Assembly: GCA_965279135.1 (NCBI GenBank)
Contig: OZ257133.1
Coordinates: 2,046,001-2,110,000 of the forward strand
Origin: Croceimicrobium sp965279135
GTDB taxonomy: Bacteria > Bacteroidota > Bacteroidia > Flavobacteriales > Schleiferiaceae
Length of the DNA: 64,000 nucleotides
Reading direction: 5' to 3'
Part shown: positions 33,950 to 43,108 of the stretch, one piece after another
Layout: each line of letters starts with the position of its first letter
Numbering within the stretch: the stretch's first letter is position 1
Notes under the pieces: generated by a model
Database searches by the model: none
What the model saw: the letters and a program-made list of their open reading frames with translations, nothing else
Told to the model about the DNA's origin: nothing
Position numbers and translations under genes: made by a program

Positions 33950-35779
33950 ATGGCAAGACCAACTCTGGAACCCCAAAAAGTAGACTTAGGTGAGAGCTTT
34001 AAATCTCTGAAAACGATACCTCGATTTTTCAGAGAAATCCGTTCTGTAAACCCAAATCTCTTTTACCTCAACCTTTCAGCTCGACTTATAAGCGCCTTTC
34101 TACCTTTAGCGTTGCTCTACATCGGGAAGCTCATCGTTGATGAAGTCCTGCTTCAAATAGACATGGATGTGAAAGACTTCGGTTATCTGATCTATTTGGT
34201 AGTAGCGGAATTCGCATTAGCAATTAGCTCTGATTTATTGCGTCGTGCAATAACCTATACGGATGCTTTACTAGGGGATCAATATTCCATCAAATCATCA
34301 GTAGCGATCATTCAAAAAACAGCCGAAATCCAGTTATCGCAATTGGAGGATGCTGAATTCTACGATAAAATGGAGCGTGCTCGTCGACAGACCACTGGAA
34401 GGGTCGGACTCATGTCGAATGTGCTGAGCCAGGGAGAAGATGTAATTGTCATTCTATCTCTGATTGGTGGTCTGGTTAGCTTTGAGCCCTGGTTAATTAT
34501 CCTACTGGTAATCTCAGTAATTCCCACCATTTTAAATGAAATTAAGTTCAATGGCACTGGATATTCCTTAGCACGCAGTTGGACCCAGGAACGAAGAGAA
34601 TTAGACTACCTGAGGTATGCCGGGGCCAGCGATTTAACGGCAAAAGAAGTGAAGCTTTTTGCGCTCTCGGATTACATTGCCGATCGCTTTCAACAACTAT
34701 CTGATATTTACTATCAAGCAAGTAAAAAGCTAGCCGGTCAGAGAGCAAGCTGGGGATCTCTTTTCAACATTATCGGCACCGGCGCTTATTATGGAGCCTA
34801 TGCCCTAATTGTATATCGAACTGTGCTCGCTGTTTTCACTCTGGGAGATCTCACATTCCTTTCCGGTTCTTTCAATAGACTGCGCAGTAAATTACAGGGC
34901 TTCTTTACGAGATTTAGTTCTATTACGGAACGTGCCCTTTACTTACAAGACTATTTTGATTTCCTAGATCTTCAATTTTCAAAAGAGAATGAAGCCAAGG
35001 GACAATTAGAACTTCCTGATGAAATTACCGACGGATTTGAATTTAAAAACGTCGGATTCAAATACCCAAATACCGATCAATGGGTGGTTAGAGGGGTAAA
35101 CTTCAAACTAAAAGCGGGCGAGAAACTCGCCTTTGTAGGAGAAAATGGGGCCGGCAAAACCACCTTAATTAAACTCTTACTCGGGTTTTACCAGCCTACG
35201 GAAGGAGAAATACTCCTTGAAGACCTTCCCATTCAAGAATATCGCCAGGATCAATACCAAGCTTATTTCGGAGTAATCTTCCAGGACTTTGTAAAATTTG
35301 AGCTCACCCTAAAGGAAAACATTGCCGTTGGAGCTATCGACGAGATTGAAAATAAAACTCGCATTCAGGATGCGGCCGATCGGAGCTTAGCCAATGAGGT
35401 CATCCAAAGCTTACCAGAGGGCATTGATCAGCAGCTTGGAAAACGTTTTAAACGAGGGAAGGATCTTTCTGGTGGGCAGTGGCAAAAGGTCGCAATCGCC
35501 AGAGCCTATATGAAGAATGCTAAGGTGATGATCCTGGATGAACCGACCTCAGCTCTGGATGCTCGAGCGGAGACCGAGGCATTTAACCGATTTATCAAAC
35601 TCACTACGGGAAAGACCGCGGTAATAATCTCCCATCGTTTTAGCACCGTACGTATAGCAGATCGGATCATGGTGCTAAAAGACGGCGAAGTCTTAGAGAT
35701 TGGGAGTCATGAAGAATTATTGGCTAATGATCAGCTTTATGCAGAACTGTTCAATTTACAAGCCGAAGGTTATCGCTAG
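33950..35779 (+). CDS. ABC transporter, fused permease and ATPase (exporter type)
   Basis: A 609-residue half-transporter. N-terminal exporter domain with about six membrane helices (residues about 40-330), then an ATPase domain: Walker A GENGAGKTTLIKLLLGF, Q-loop VIFQDFVKFELT, signature DLSGGQWQKVAIARAY, Walker B MILDEPTSALDARAE and H-loop VIISHRFSTV. ATG 33950 (MARPTLEP) is preferred over a TTG at 33905. It probably works as a homodimer exporting lipid, peptide or drug; the substrate is not evident. No partner gene adjoins. Confidence 0.92.
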   Translation: MARPTLEPQKVDLGESFKSLKTIPRFFREIRSVNPNLFYLNLSARLISAFLPLALLYIGKLIVDEVLLQIDMDVKDFGYLIYLVVAEFALAISSDLLRRAITYTDALLGDQYSIKSSVAIIQKTAEIQLSQLEDAEFYDKMERARRQTTGRVGLMSNVLSQGEDVIVILSLIGGLVSFEPWLIILLVISVIPTILNEIKFNGTGYSLARSWTQERRELDYLRYAGASDLTAKEVKLFALSDYIADRFQQLSDIYYQASKKLAGQRASWGSLFNIIGTGAYYGAYALIVYRTVLAVFTLGDLTFLSGSFNRLRSKLQGFFTRFSSITERALYLQDYFDFLDLQFSKENEAKGQLELPDEITDGFEFKNVGFKYPNTDQWVVRGVNFKLKAGEKLAFVGENGAGKTTLIKLLLGFYQPTEGEILLEDLPIQEYRQDQYQAYFGVIFQDFVKFELTLKENIAVGAIDEIENKTRIQDAADRSLANEVIQSLPEGIDQQLGKRFKRGKDLSGGQWQKVAIARAYMKNAKVMILDEPTSALDARAETEAFNRFIKLTTGKTAVIISHRFSTVRIADRIMVLKDGEVLEIGSHEELLANDQLYAELFNLQAEGYR

Positions 35780-35884
35780 TATCTCCCTGGTTTAGGTGGC
35801 TTGGACTTCTTGCAGCTACCCATCCTTAAAGCTGTTCAGTCAGAGATTTCCTACTTCCGCCACACTGTCATTTGAGGCCGTCAT

Positions 35885-35918
35885 GGCAAACAATTTGCCT
35901 TAAATGCAGCAAATTTGC
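35885..35918 (+). promoter_or_regulatory. Two palindromes upstream of grpE, possible operator
   Basis: GGCAAA-CAA-TTTGCC at 35885-35899 and the perfect 10-mer GCAAATTTGC at 35909-35918 share the half-site GCAAA and lie 6-39 nt before the grpE ATG. Just upstream, GTCAT occurs twice about 15 nt apart. No standard CIRCE sequence and no full TTG/TAnnTTTG promoter is seen. Confidence 0.4.
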
Positions 35919-35923
35919 GAGCA

Positions 35924-36493
35924 ATGAGTACTGAAGAAAAAGTACAAAATACCGAACAAGAGGATCAGGCGCAGAACGAAAACCTGCAAGCCGATAAGGC
36001 TGAAAGCACTGAGAAAGAATCAGTTGATACTAACACAGAAATTAGTTTAGAGGAGCAAATTGCTGCACTGGAAGAAGAGCTAAAGCAAGAGAAAGATCAG
36101 AAATTAAGGCTCTATGCGGACTTCGAAAATCATCGTAAGCGTACCGCAAAAGAAAGGGTTGAACTCTTTGGCAGTGCAAATCAAGAATTAATGTCAGCTC
36201 TACTGCCAATTATAGACGATTTTAAGCGAGGGCTTGAGAACTTGAAGGACAAAGAAGCCAAGGAAGGCATCAACCTTATTTTCAACAAGTTTGAAAGTAC
36301 CTTGAAGCAGAAAGGCCTAAAGCCCATGGAAAGTAGCATCGGTAAAGATTTCGATGTAGATACTATGGAGGCTATAACCCGAATACCAGCACCTTCGGAT
36401 GACCTGAAAGGTAAGGTCGTGGATGAAATAGAACAAGGATTCCACCTGGGTAATAAAATCCTTCGCTACGCCCGAGTAGTGGTAGGAGAATAA
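35924..36493 (+). CDS. grpE: Nucleotide exchange factor GrpE
   Basis: A 189-residue co-chaperone that releases ADP from DnaK. An acidic N-terminus (about 1-50) is followed by the long coiled coil (LEEQIAALEEELKQEKDQKL) and the four-helix/beta-wing head with the signature ADFENHRKRTAKER, then ending HLGNKILRYARVVVGE. The ATG at 35924 is preferred over an in-frame TTG at 35915. Cotranscribed with dnaJ (8-nt gap); dnaK is not in the window. Confidence 0.95.
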   Translation: MSTEEKVQNTEQEDQAQNENLQADKAESTEKESVDTNTEISLEEQIAALEEELKQEKDQKLRLYADFENHRKRTAKERVELFGSANQELMSALLPIIDDFKRGLENLKDKEAKEGINLIFNKFESTLKQKGLKPMESSIGKDFDVDTMEAITRIPAPSDDLKGKVVDEIEQGFHLGNKILRYARVVVGE

Positions 36494-36501
36494 CATTTAC
36501 C

Positions 36502-37641
36502 ATGAGCACAAAACGAGATTATTACGAAATACTTGGGGTCTCCAAGAGTGCCAGCGAAGCCGAAATTAAAAAGGCCTATCGCAAACTGGCCATTAAATAT
36601 CATCCCGATAAAAACCCCGGGGACTCCGAAGCTGAGACTAAATTTAAAGAAGCCGCTGAGGCCTATGAGGTACTGAGTGATGCACAAAAACGCCAACGCT
36701 ATGATCGCTTTGGTCATGCAGGAGTTGGTGGTGCCGCAGGCGGCGGTGCTGGAGGTTTCGGCGGCGGAATGAGCATGGATGATATTTTCGAGCAATTCGG
36801 AGATATTTTCGGCGGCGCATTTGGTGGCGGCGGAGGTTTTGGCGGATTCGGTGGCCGCGGAGGTGGTCGCAGGGTATTTAAAGGATCCAACCTCAGAATC
36901 AGGGTAAAACTGACCCTGGAAGAAATCGCTAATGGCGCGAGTAAAAAGCTAAGAATTAAGCGACTTGTTCCTGCAGACGGAGTAAGCTTTGATACCTGTA
37001 AAACTTGTGGTGGAAGAGGTCAGGTGAATCGGGTAACCAACACTATCCTGGGGCAAATGCAAACTGCTAGCACCTGTCCTACCTGTAACGGTTTGGGTAA
37101 GGTCATTAATAAAAAACCTGCCGGAGCCGATGAACATGGCATGATCCGAAAGGAGGATTTAGTAGAGGTGAAAATCCCTCCGGGTGTTGCAGAAGGTATG
37201 CAACTGAAAGTAGCGGGTAAAGGAAATGCCGGCCCCTTAGATGGAGTGAATGGAGACCTTCTCGTTCAAATAGAAGAAGTGCCCCATGAGGAACTTCAAA
37301 GGGATGGACAAAACCTACATTACGAATTGTACATCAGTATGCCGGACGCCGTATTAGGAACTAAGATTGATGTTCCTACTGTGAGTGGTAAAGCCCGTAT
37401 TAAACTGGATGCCGGAACTCAAAGTGGTAAGATTCTTCGCCTGCGAAATAAAGGACTTCCAAGTGTAGATAGCTATGGAACCGGCGACTTGCTTGTGCAT
37501 GTAAACGTATGGACCCCTAAAAACATGGATTCCAAGTATCGCAAGATGTTTGAAGAGATGCAAAACGATGAATCTTTTCAACCTGCACCGGATCGCAGTG
37601 ATAAGTCCTTCTTTGAAAAAGTAAAGGAAATGTTCAGCTAG
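36502..37641 (+). CDS. dnaJ: Chaperone protein DnaJ (half zinc finger)
   Basis: A 379-residue type I Hsp40. J domain residues 1-70 with HPD at 34-36 (KYHPDKNPG), then a long Gly/Phe region about 75-125 (AAGGGAGGFGGG...), then a substrate-binding region. Only two CxxCxGxG units are left, Cys166/169 and Cys192/195, where the classical zinc finger has four; these can bind one zinc at most. The C-terminal domains and dimerisation end (NVWTPKNMDSKYRKMFEEM) look complete. Works with GrpE and DnaK. Confidence 0.96.
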   Translation: MSTKRDYYEILGVSKSASEAEIKKAYRKLAIKYHPDKNPGDSEAETKFKEAAEAYEVLSDAQKRQRYDRFGHAGVGGAAGGGAGGFGGGMSMDDIFEQFGDIFGGAFGGGGGFGGFGGRGGGRRVFKGSNLRIRVKLTLEEIANGASKKLRIKRLVPADGVSFDTCKTCGGRGQVNRVTNTILGQMQTASTCPTCNGLGKVINKKPAGADEHGMIRKEDLVEVKIPPGVAEGMQLKVAGKGNAGPLDGVNGDLLVQIEEVPHEELQRDGQNLHYELYISMPDAVLGTKIDVPTVSGKARIKLDAGTQSGKILRLRNKGLPSVDSYGTGDLLVHVNVWTPKNMDSKYRKMFEEMQNDESFQPAPDRSDKSFFEKVKEMFS

Positions 37642-37642
37642 A

Positions 37643-38536
37643 ATGATTGAAGCCAGAGGAATCGCTAAAAGCTACCAGGATCACAAGGCATTGAAAAGCC
37701 TCGATCTGAATATCAAGGAAGGAAGCGTCTTTGGCTTACTTGGACCAAACGGAGCAGGTAAAACAACCTTCATCCGCATACTGAATCAAATTATTGCTCC
37801 TGATGCGGGAGAAGTCCTTGTAAAAGGTGAACCTCTCAACAGTAAGCATATCAGCCAAATAGGCTATTTACCTGAAGAACGAGGTCTTTATCCCAAAATG
37901 AAAATTGGGGAACAGTTAGTCTATTTGGCCCGACTCAAAGGACTATCCCGAGAAGAAGCCAGAGAACGGGTTAAGAAATGGCTGGACCGCTTTGAATTAC
38001 GTGATCGGAGTCAGAAGAAGGTTGAAGAACTATCAAAAGGTCTGGCCCAGAAGGTGCAATTTATTGCCAGTGTTATCCACGAACCTGAACTCTTAATTCT
38101 CGATGAACCTTTTACAGGATTTGATCCGGTTAATACCGAACATATCAAAGCAGAAATACAGCGTTTAAACAAGGAAGGGGCAACCATCATATTCTCTACC
38201 CACCGCATGGAATCGGTGGAAGAATTATGCGAGGATATCGTACTTATAAACCACGGCGAAAAGCTACTCAACGGAAATTTAAATACGATCAAGCAAGAAT
38301 TCAAGGAAGGTTGGTACCGCATCGAATTGGAAAGTGAATGGGATGCACCACAAGATAGTGGCTGGCAAATAGAACATCTTAGCCGCAAGGACGGGCATAA
38401 ACACTTCAGAGTTAAAATCAATGATTCTAAAAGAGCCGAATTGTTGGAAAGTTTAAAGGGATTTGGTTTGGTTTCCTTTCGTGAAGAAGTGCCTAGTCTC
38501 AATGAAATCTTCATTAAAAGCACCAGCCAACTATGA
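37643..38536 (+). CDS. ABC transporter ATP-binding protein, NatA-like
   Basis: A 297-residue ATPase with Walker A LLGPNGAGKTTFIRILN (about 31-47), signature LSKGLAQKVQFI (altered, LSKG), Walker B LLILDEPFTGFDPVN, and H-loop IIFSTHRMESVEEL. The C-terminal DUF4162-like extension (about 215-297) is typical of NatA-type ABC-2 exporters. Begins one base after dnaJ and its stop overlaps the permease gene by four bases, so they are one operon. Confidence 0.93.
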   Translation: MIEARGIAKSYQDHKALKSLDLNIKEGSVFGLLGPNGAGKTTFIRILNQIIAPDAGEVLVKGEPLNSKHISQIGYLPEERGLYPKMKIGEQLVYLARLKGLSREEARERVKKWLDRFELRDRSQKKVEELSKGLAQKVQFIASVIHEPELLILDEPFTGFDPVNTEHIKAEIQRLNKEGATIIFSTHRMESVEELCEDIVLINHGEKLLNGNLNTIKQEFKEGWYRIELESEWDAPQDSGWQIEHLSRKDGHKHFRVKINDSKRAELLESLKGFGLVSFREEVPSLNEIFIKSTSQL

Positions 38537-39843
38537 AGAACCTGGGTATAATTATAAAGAGAGAGTTTATCACTCGGGTTCGAAAGCCCAGTTTTATTAT
38601 ACTGACCTTCCTGGCTCCAGTACTCATGGGAGTATTGCTGTTCCTTCCTGCTTATCTTGCTACCCTCCCTGGCGATGAGAAAGTAATTACCGTGTTGGAT
38701 GAGTCCATCCTAATGAATGTAATGGACAAAGGAAACGAGGAGTTTAAGCTACGCTATCTGAATCCTAAAGATTTCGATTTTGAAACCGCACAAGCTTATT
38801 CTGAAGGACAAGGAGATTATGCCTTTCTGCATGTGCCTAAAAGTGAAGGTGGCGACCCTGATTTTGTTTCTCGAAACATCAGAATCTTCCGAGAGGGAGA
38901 TTTGAACCTGGGTGTGGAAACCTATCTGGAACGCAGCCTGGAAAAATATATTCAAAAAGAAAAACTCAAAGCGGAAGGCGTTGATCCCGGAATTCTGGCT
39001 CGAACTAAGAGTAGCGTGAATCTCAGAATCATCAACACCAAGGAAGGGATTGAAACCGAAAATGCCACCATATTCAAAATGGGTATGGGATATGTAGCAG
39101 CCTTTGCCATCTATCTCTTTATTTTCATCTATGGAGCTCAGGTGATGCGAGGCGTAATTGAAGAAAAGACCAATCGCATCATGGAATTGATGGTGTCGAG
39201 CATTAAACCCTTCGAATTAATGATGGGTAAAATAATCGGAATTGGCTCTTTAGCCCTGCTACAGTTTTTAGTGTGGATTGGACTCGGAAGTCTAATCTTT
39301 CTCCTTTTCTCAACAACCTTTATTGATCCAGCAATGGCCGGCTCTGTTGAAGGTACAGCTCAAATTGAAGCCTTAAATAATACCGCCGCTCTAGACATTT
39401 ACAATGATTTAAGAACCCTCCCCTGGGGTACCTTTATTATATCCTTCCTCTTCTACTTCATCGGTGGCTACCTGTTATATGCTGCTCTATTTGCGGCCAT
39501 TGGCTCTGCGGTTGATAAAGAAGCCGATTCTCAACAATTCATGCTTCCAATCACCATCCCCTTGATTGTAAGCCTCTTAGTTATTATTAGAGCACTGGGA
39601 AACCCCCATGGACCCATCGCTACCTGGATGTCTATGATCCCATTGACCTCACCCTTGGTAATGATGGCTAGGGTTCCTTTTGACGTTGAGCTTTGGCAAC
39701 TTGCTCTATCCATTCTTCTCCTGACCGCGACCTTCTTATTTACCGTTTGGCTTGCGGCTAAAATCTACCGAGTAGGCATTCTCATGTACGGGAAAAAACC
39801 TACTTTCAAAGAGCTTTATCGCTGGACCCGGTATAAGAATTAA
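38533..39843 (+). CDS. ABC-2 type permease, NatB-like
   Basis: A 436-residue permease. TM1 at about residues 22-43 is followed by a large extracytoplasmic domain (about 45-180) and then five or six transmembrane segments (MGMGYVAAFAIYLFIFIYGA onwards). The motif RGVIEEKTNRIMELMVSSIKPFELMMGKIIG is the characteristic NatB/ABC-2 cytoplasmic helix. Partner of the preceding ATPase (ATGA overlap). Probably an exporter of sodium, lipid or an antimicrobial; the cargo is not shown. Confidence 0.92.
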   Translation: MKNLGIIIKREFITRVRKPSFIILTFLAPVLMGVLLFLPAYLATLPGDEKVITVLDESILMNVMDKGNEEFKLRYLNPKDFDFETAQAYSEGQGDYAFLHVPKSEGGDPDFVSRNIRIFREGDLNLGVETYLERSLEKYIQKEKLKAEGVDPGILARTKSSVNLRIINTKEGIETENATIFKMGMGYVAAFAIYLFIFIYGAQVMRGVIEEKTNRIMELMVSSIKPFELMMGKIIGIGSLALLQFLVWIGLGSLIFLLFSTTFIDPAMAGSVEGTAQIEALNNTAALDIYNDLRTLPWGTFIISFLFYFIGGYLLYAALFAAIGSAVDKEADSQQFMLPITIPLIVSLLVIIRALGNPHGPIATWMSMIPLTSPLVMMARVPFDVELWQLALSILLLTATFLFTVWLAAKIYRVGILMYGKKPTFKELYRWTRYKN

Positions 39844-40685
39844 TGAACCGATTTAGGAACTTTTTGGAGTTAGACCTCATTAAAACTGAGAGTCTTCATA
39901 TTCAGGTTGTTAATCTACTTTGGATTGCCCTAATTTTTGGAGGCGCCCTCCTACTAAGATGGCTTTTCAAGAAATTCATGGACCGCCAATGTGAGCGGAA
40001 AAAGATTGATCCTGGCAAAGCCTATGCGATATATTCGGTGGCCAGCTACATCATCTTTATTGTAGCCATTATAACTTCCATAGACTCATTAGGGTTTAAG
40101 GTTACCGTTCTAATCGCCTCTTCTACTGCGCTACTAGTAGGTTTAGGGCTTGGCTTACAAGACCTTTTCAAAGACATGGTAGCCGGTTTTATCATCCTAT
40201 TTGAAAGAACAGTGAGTGCGGGAGATATAATTGAACTAAAAGGCACGATTGGTCAGGTACAAACGGTTGGTCTACGAACAACCAGTTTAATTACCCGAGA
40301 AAGAATAGTCCTTATAGTTCCGAATTCAAAGCTCACTACTGATGAAGTTATCAATTGGAGCCAGAATGGAAAAAACACCATTTTTAAAATCAAGGTAGGC
40401 GTCGCTTATGGTAGTGATACTCAAAAAGTACAGGAAGTTTTAATCGAGTCTGCAAAGGAACACGCTGAAGTACTCTCCAAACCTGCACCCTTTGTACTAT
40501 TCAAAGATTTTGGCGAGAGCTCTTTGGATTTCGAGCTCTTCTTTTATTCCCGAAATCTGTTTAAGATTGAGATCACCAAAAGTGAGTTAAGATTTGCGAT
40601 AGACCAGAAATTCCGTAAAAACGGGATCACTATTCCCTTTCCGCAAAGAGACGTTTGGTTTCGAAACAATCCCACTAAAGACTAA
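39843..40685 (+). CDS. Small-conductance mechanosensitive channel, MscS family
   Basis: A 280-residue MscS-type protein with N-terminal membrane helices (about residues 22-42, 58-78, 84-103), the pore-lining, glycine-rich helix (STALLVGLGLGLQDLFKDMVAGFIILFE) and the beta domain (GDIIELKGTIGQVQTVGLRTTSL). It releases solutes on hypo-osmotic shock. Its start codon overlaps the permease stop (TAATG), and the Ppx gene begins 2 nt after its stop. Confidence 0.93.
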   Translation: MNRFRNFLELDLIKTESLHIQVVNLLWIALIFGGALLLRWLFKKFMDRQCERKKIDPGKAYAIYSVASYIIFIVAIITSIDSLGFKVTVLIASSTALLVGLGLGLQDLFKDMVAGFIILFERTVSAGDIIELKGTIGQVQTVGLRTTSLITRERIVLIVPNSKLTTDEVINWSQNGKNTIFKIKVGVAYGSDTQKVQEVLIESAKEHAEVLSKPAPFVLFKDFGESSLDFELFFYSRNLFKIEITKSELRFAIDQKFRKNGITIPFPQRDVWFRNNPTKD

Positions 40686-40687
40686 TA

Positions 40688-41632
40688 ATGAAAATAGCCG
40701 TCATCGACTGCGGTACCAATACCTTCAACCTCTTAGTTCGCTCACAGGAGGAGAACAGGAATCTGTACAACACCAAAATTCCCGTTCGCTTAGCTGAAGA
40801 CGCCGAAGAAGATCGAAGCATTAGCGAGGCCGCTATGAATCGTGCTTTGGAAGCCTTAAAAACCCATCAGGCGGAAGCCCAAAAATGGGAAGCTGAGGTG
40901 CTCTTTGTTGTGGCCACGGCAGCCGTTCGAACTGCGCCGAATGGACCGGAACTGGTAAGAAGAGCAAAGGATGAATTAGGAATTTCAATCAACGTAATAA
41001 CCGGTGACAAGGAGGCCGAACTCATATTTAAAGGAGTGGCTCAAGGAATTGAATTTAATGAGGTCCCTACCCTAATTATGGATATTGGCGGTGGAAGCAC
41101 CGAATTTATACTCCTTCGCGATAAACAACCGGTATGGCAAGCTTCCTTTCCAATTGGCAGTAGTGTAATGCTCAATCGTTTTCGGCCTGCTGATCCTATT
41201 CTTGAGGAAGAAATACACGCCATTGATGATTATTTGGATGATAAACTGATTAGCCTAAAAGAAGCTTGTGGCGAAGACCTTCCGCGGGTACTTATTGGTA
41301 GTAGTGGGAGTTTTGACACATTAGCCCAAATGTGTGCTGAGATTTATCAGACCTCACGCTTCGATCCAGACGAGAGTAGCTATACCTTTTCCATGCACGA
41401 GTACATGCAAATCTCTAAACGCATGCTGGAGTCCACTTTCGAGGAACGCCTCAATACACCCGGTATGATACCCATGCGCGCGGATATGATCGTGATGGCA
41501 TGTCTAGAAATAAACTACATCATTAAAAGGATGGGAATCCGACTGCTTCAGCAGTGCAATTTCGCTTTGAAAGAAGGCTTATATTTCGATCTCCAAAACA
41601 AGGCGAAACAATGGCAAAAATCCTCATTGTAG
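40688..41632 (+). CDS. Ppx/GppA family phosphatase
   Basis: A 314-residue single-module Ppx/GppA protein of the ASKHA fold, degrading polyphosphate and/or (p)ppGpp's pentaphosphate. The phosphate-binding loops are visible: CGTNTFNLLVRS near the N-terminus and DIGGGSTEFIL (about 133-143). It lacks the C-terminal HD-like domain of E. coli Ppx, so it is the short form. Its end overlaps the next gene's start by 22 nt, indicating coupling. Confidence 0.9.
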   Translation: MKIAVIDCGTNTFNLLVRSQEENRNLYNTKIPVRLAEDAEEDRSISEAAMNRALEALKTHQAEAQKWEAEVLFVVATAAVRTAPNGPELVRRAKDELGISINVITGDKEAELIFKGVAQGIEFNEVPTLIMDIGGGSTEFILLRDKQPVWQASFPIGSSVMLNRFRPADPILEEEIHAIDDYLDDKLISLKEACGEDLPRVLIGSSGSFDTLAQMCAEIYQTSRFDPDESSYTFSMHEYMQISKRMLESTFEERLNTPGMIPMRADMIVMACLEINYIIKRMGIRLLQQCNFALKEGLYFDLQNKAKQWQKSSL

Positions 41633-42774
41633 AAGACGAAAGAGCAATTCGTAATGTTCTGAAAAACATACTTCAGGACGAGAATAAGGACTATCAGGTT
41701 TCTGAGGCCGAAAACGGCAAAGCGGCAATCGATCTACTCGCCAATGAAGAACATGATCTGGTGCTCTGTGATATAAAGATGCCCGGAATGGACGGCTTGG
41801 AGGTTTTAGACCATATTGTTGCTACACATCCCGAAACTACGGTGGTTATGATATCTGGTCATGGTGACTTGGAAACTGCCGTAGATAGCATGCGCAAGGG
41901 AGCTTATGACTATATCTCTAAACCACCGGATTTAAATCGATTACTAAGTACGGTACGCAATGCTTTGGATCGACATAATCTCGAAAAGGAGAATAAGACC
42001 CTACGGAAAAAAGTCAGTCGCAAATACCAAATGATTGGGGAAAGTCCTGCAATTGCTGAAGTTCAGGAGATTATTGAAAAGGTTGCACCCACCGATGCCC
42101 GAGTGCTAATCACTGGCCCCAATGGTACCGGAAAAGAATTAGTAGCACACTGGATTCATCAAAAAAGTGAACGCAGCAAAGGACCAATGGTGGAGGTGAA
42201 CTGTGCGGCCATACCCTCCGAGCTCATTGAGAGTGAGCTTTTTGGTCATAAGAAAGGGGCCTTTACCTCTGCGGTTAAGGACCGAGCCGGGAAATTTGAG
42301 CAAGCAAATAGTGGCACATTATTCCTTGATGAAATTGGCGACATGAGTCTTTCGGCCCAGGCCAAAGTGCTTAGGGCCTTACAGGAAGGGAAAGTAAGTC
42401 CGGTAGGCAGCGATAAAGAGATTAAAGTGGATGTACGGGTCTTAGCGGCCACCAATAAAAACCTCCAGCAAGAAATTGATGAAGGACGCTTTCGCGAAGA
42501 TTTGTACCATCGCCTTAGCGTTATTCTCATTAAAGTGCCACCACTCAACGAACGCAGGGAAGACATTCCTTTACTCACCAAGCATTTTGCAGAACAAATT
42601 GCTAAGGAATATGGCAATGCACCCAAATCCTTCTCGGAAAGTGCTATGAAAGCCCTCAGTAATCTTGACTGGACAGGAAATATCCGGGAGTTACGCAATG
42701 TAGTTGAACGACTTATCATCTTAAGTGGGGCGGAAGTGAACCATGAAGATGTCGAGAAATTTGCTCGCAAGTAA
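41611..42774 (+). CDS. Response regulator with sigma-54-type AAA+ domain, no HTH
   Basis: A 387-residue protein. Receiver domain residues 1-120 with phospho-acceptor Asp54 (VLCDIKMPG) and the start MAKILIVEDE; the ATG at 41611 is chosen because the receiver begins there. AAA+ domain about 140-380 with Walker A GPNGTGKE (169-176), Walker B TLFLDEIGD and the sigma-54 contact loop GAFTSA (216-221) in place of GAFTGA. The protein ends soon after the AAA+ lid (NVVERLIILSGAEVNHEDVEKFARK) with no Fis-type DNA-binding domain. No histidine kinase is adjacent. It may act without DNA binding. Confidence 0.9.
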   Translation: MAKILIVEDERAIRNVLKNILQDENKDYQVSEAENGKAAIDLLANEEHDLVLCDIKMPGMDGLEVLDHIVATHPETTVVMISGHGDLETAVDSMRKGAYDYISKPPDLNRLLSTVRNALDRHNLEKENKTLRKKVSRKYQMIGESPAIAEVQEIIEKVAPTDARVLITGPNGTGKELVAHWIHQKSERSKGPMVEVNCAAIPSELIESELFGHKKGAFTSAVKDRAGKFEQANSGTLFLDEIGDMSLSAQAKVLRALQEGKVSPVGSDKEIKVDVRVLAATNKNLQQEIDEGRFREDLYHRLSVILIKVPPLNERREDIPLLTKHFAEQIAKEYGNAPKSFSESAMKALSNLDWTGNIRELRNVVERLIILSGAEVNHEDVEKFARK

Positions 42775-42825
42775 TAATGACCACTTGATTTTTAGTACCT
42801 TAACATCAATAAGCTAAGCACCAAA

Positions 42826-43056
42826 ATGGAACTCCCACATTTTTTATTAGCCGATAATACCGATCATCCAGAAAGCCTTTATATCGTGCATACCCAGTAC
42901 CCACGCTTTGTTTGGGATATTCAAGGTGATGAAATAGAATGGCTGGATGAATTGGAAGGCGATGAAGAAGAATTGGTTAATGAAATTGCCACTCTAATTG
43001 AAACTGCAGAAGCCTTTTATGAGAGAGAAATGCAAAGACATGAAGCCGAGGCTTAA
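42826..43056 (+). CDS. Small acidic conserved-type protein
   Basis: A 76-residue, strongly acidic protein (MELPHFLLADNTDHPESLYI; GDEIEWLDELEGDEEELVNE). No signal peptide, no membrane segment, no family named with certainty. The aromatic-rich start (YPRFVWDI) followed by an acidic helix could bind a partner protein. It lies 51 nt after the response regulator gene and 52 nt before the MATE gene. Confidence 0.65.
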   Translation: MELPHFLLADNTDHPESLYIVHTQYPRFVWDIQGDEIEWLDELEGDEEELVNEIATLIETAEAFYEREMQRHEAEA

Positions 43057-43108
43057 ATCTCAAAGTCCTTAAAAGCTTAATAATTCAGGTACTCTTCTAC
43101 CAAGGTGA

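Noticed and set aside
37643..39843. NatA/NatB-like pair as a specific antimicrobial-resistance exporter
   Set aside because: The fold supports ABC-2 export only; nothing in the sequence or neighbourhood shows the substrate.
42826..43056. Small acidic protein as an anti-CRISPR or toxin-antitoxin component
   Set aside because: No CRISPR or toxin gene is near, and acidity alone is not evidence.
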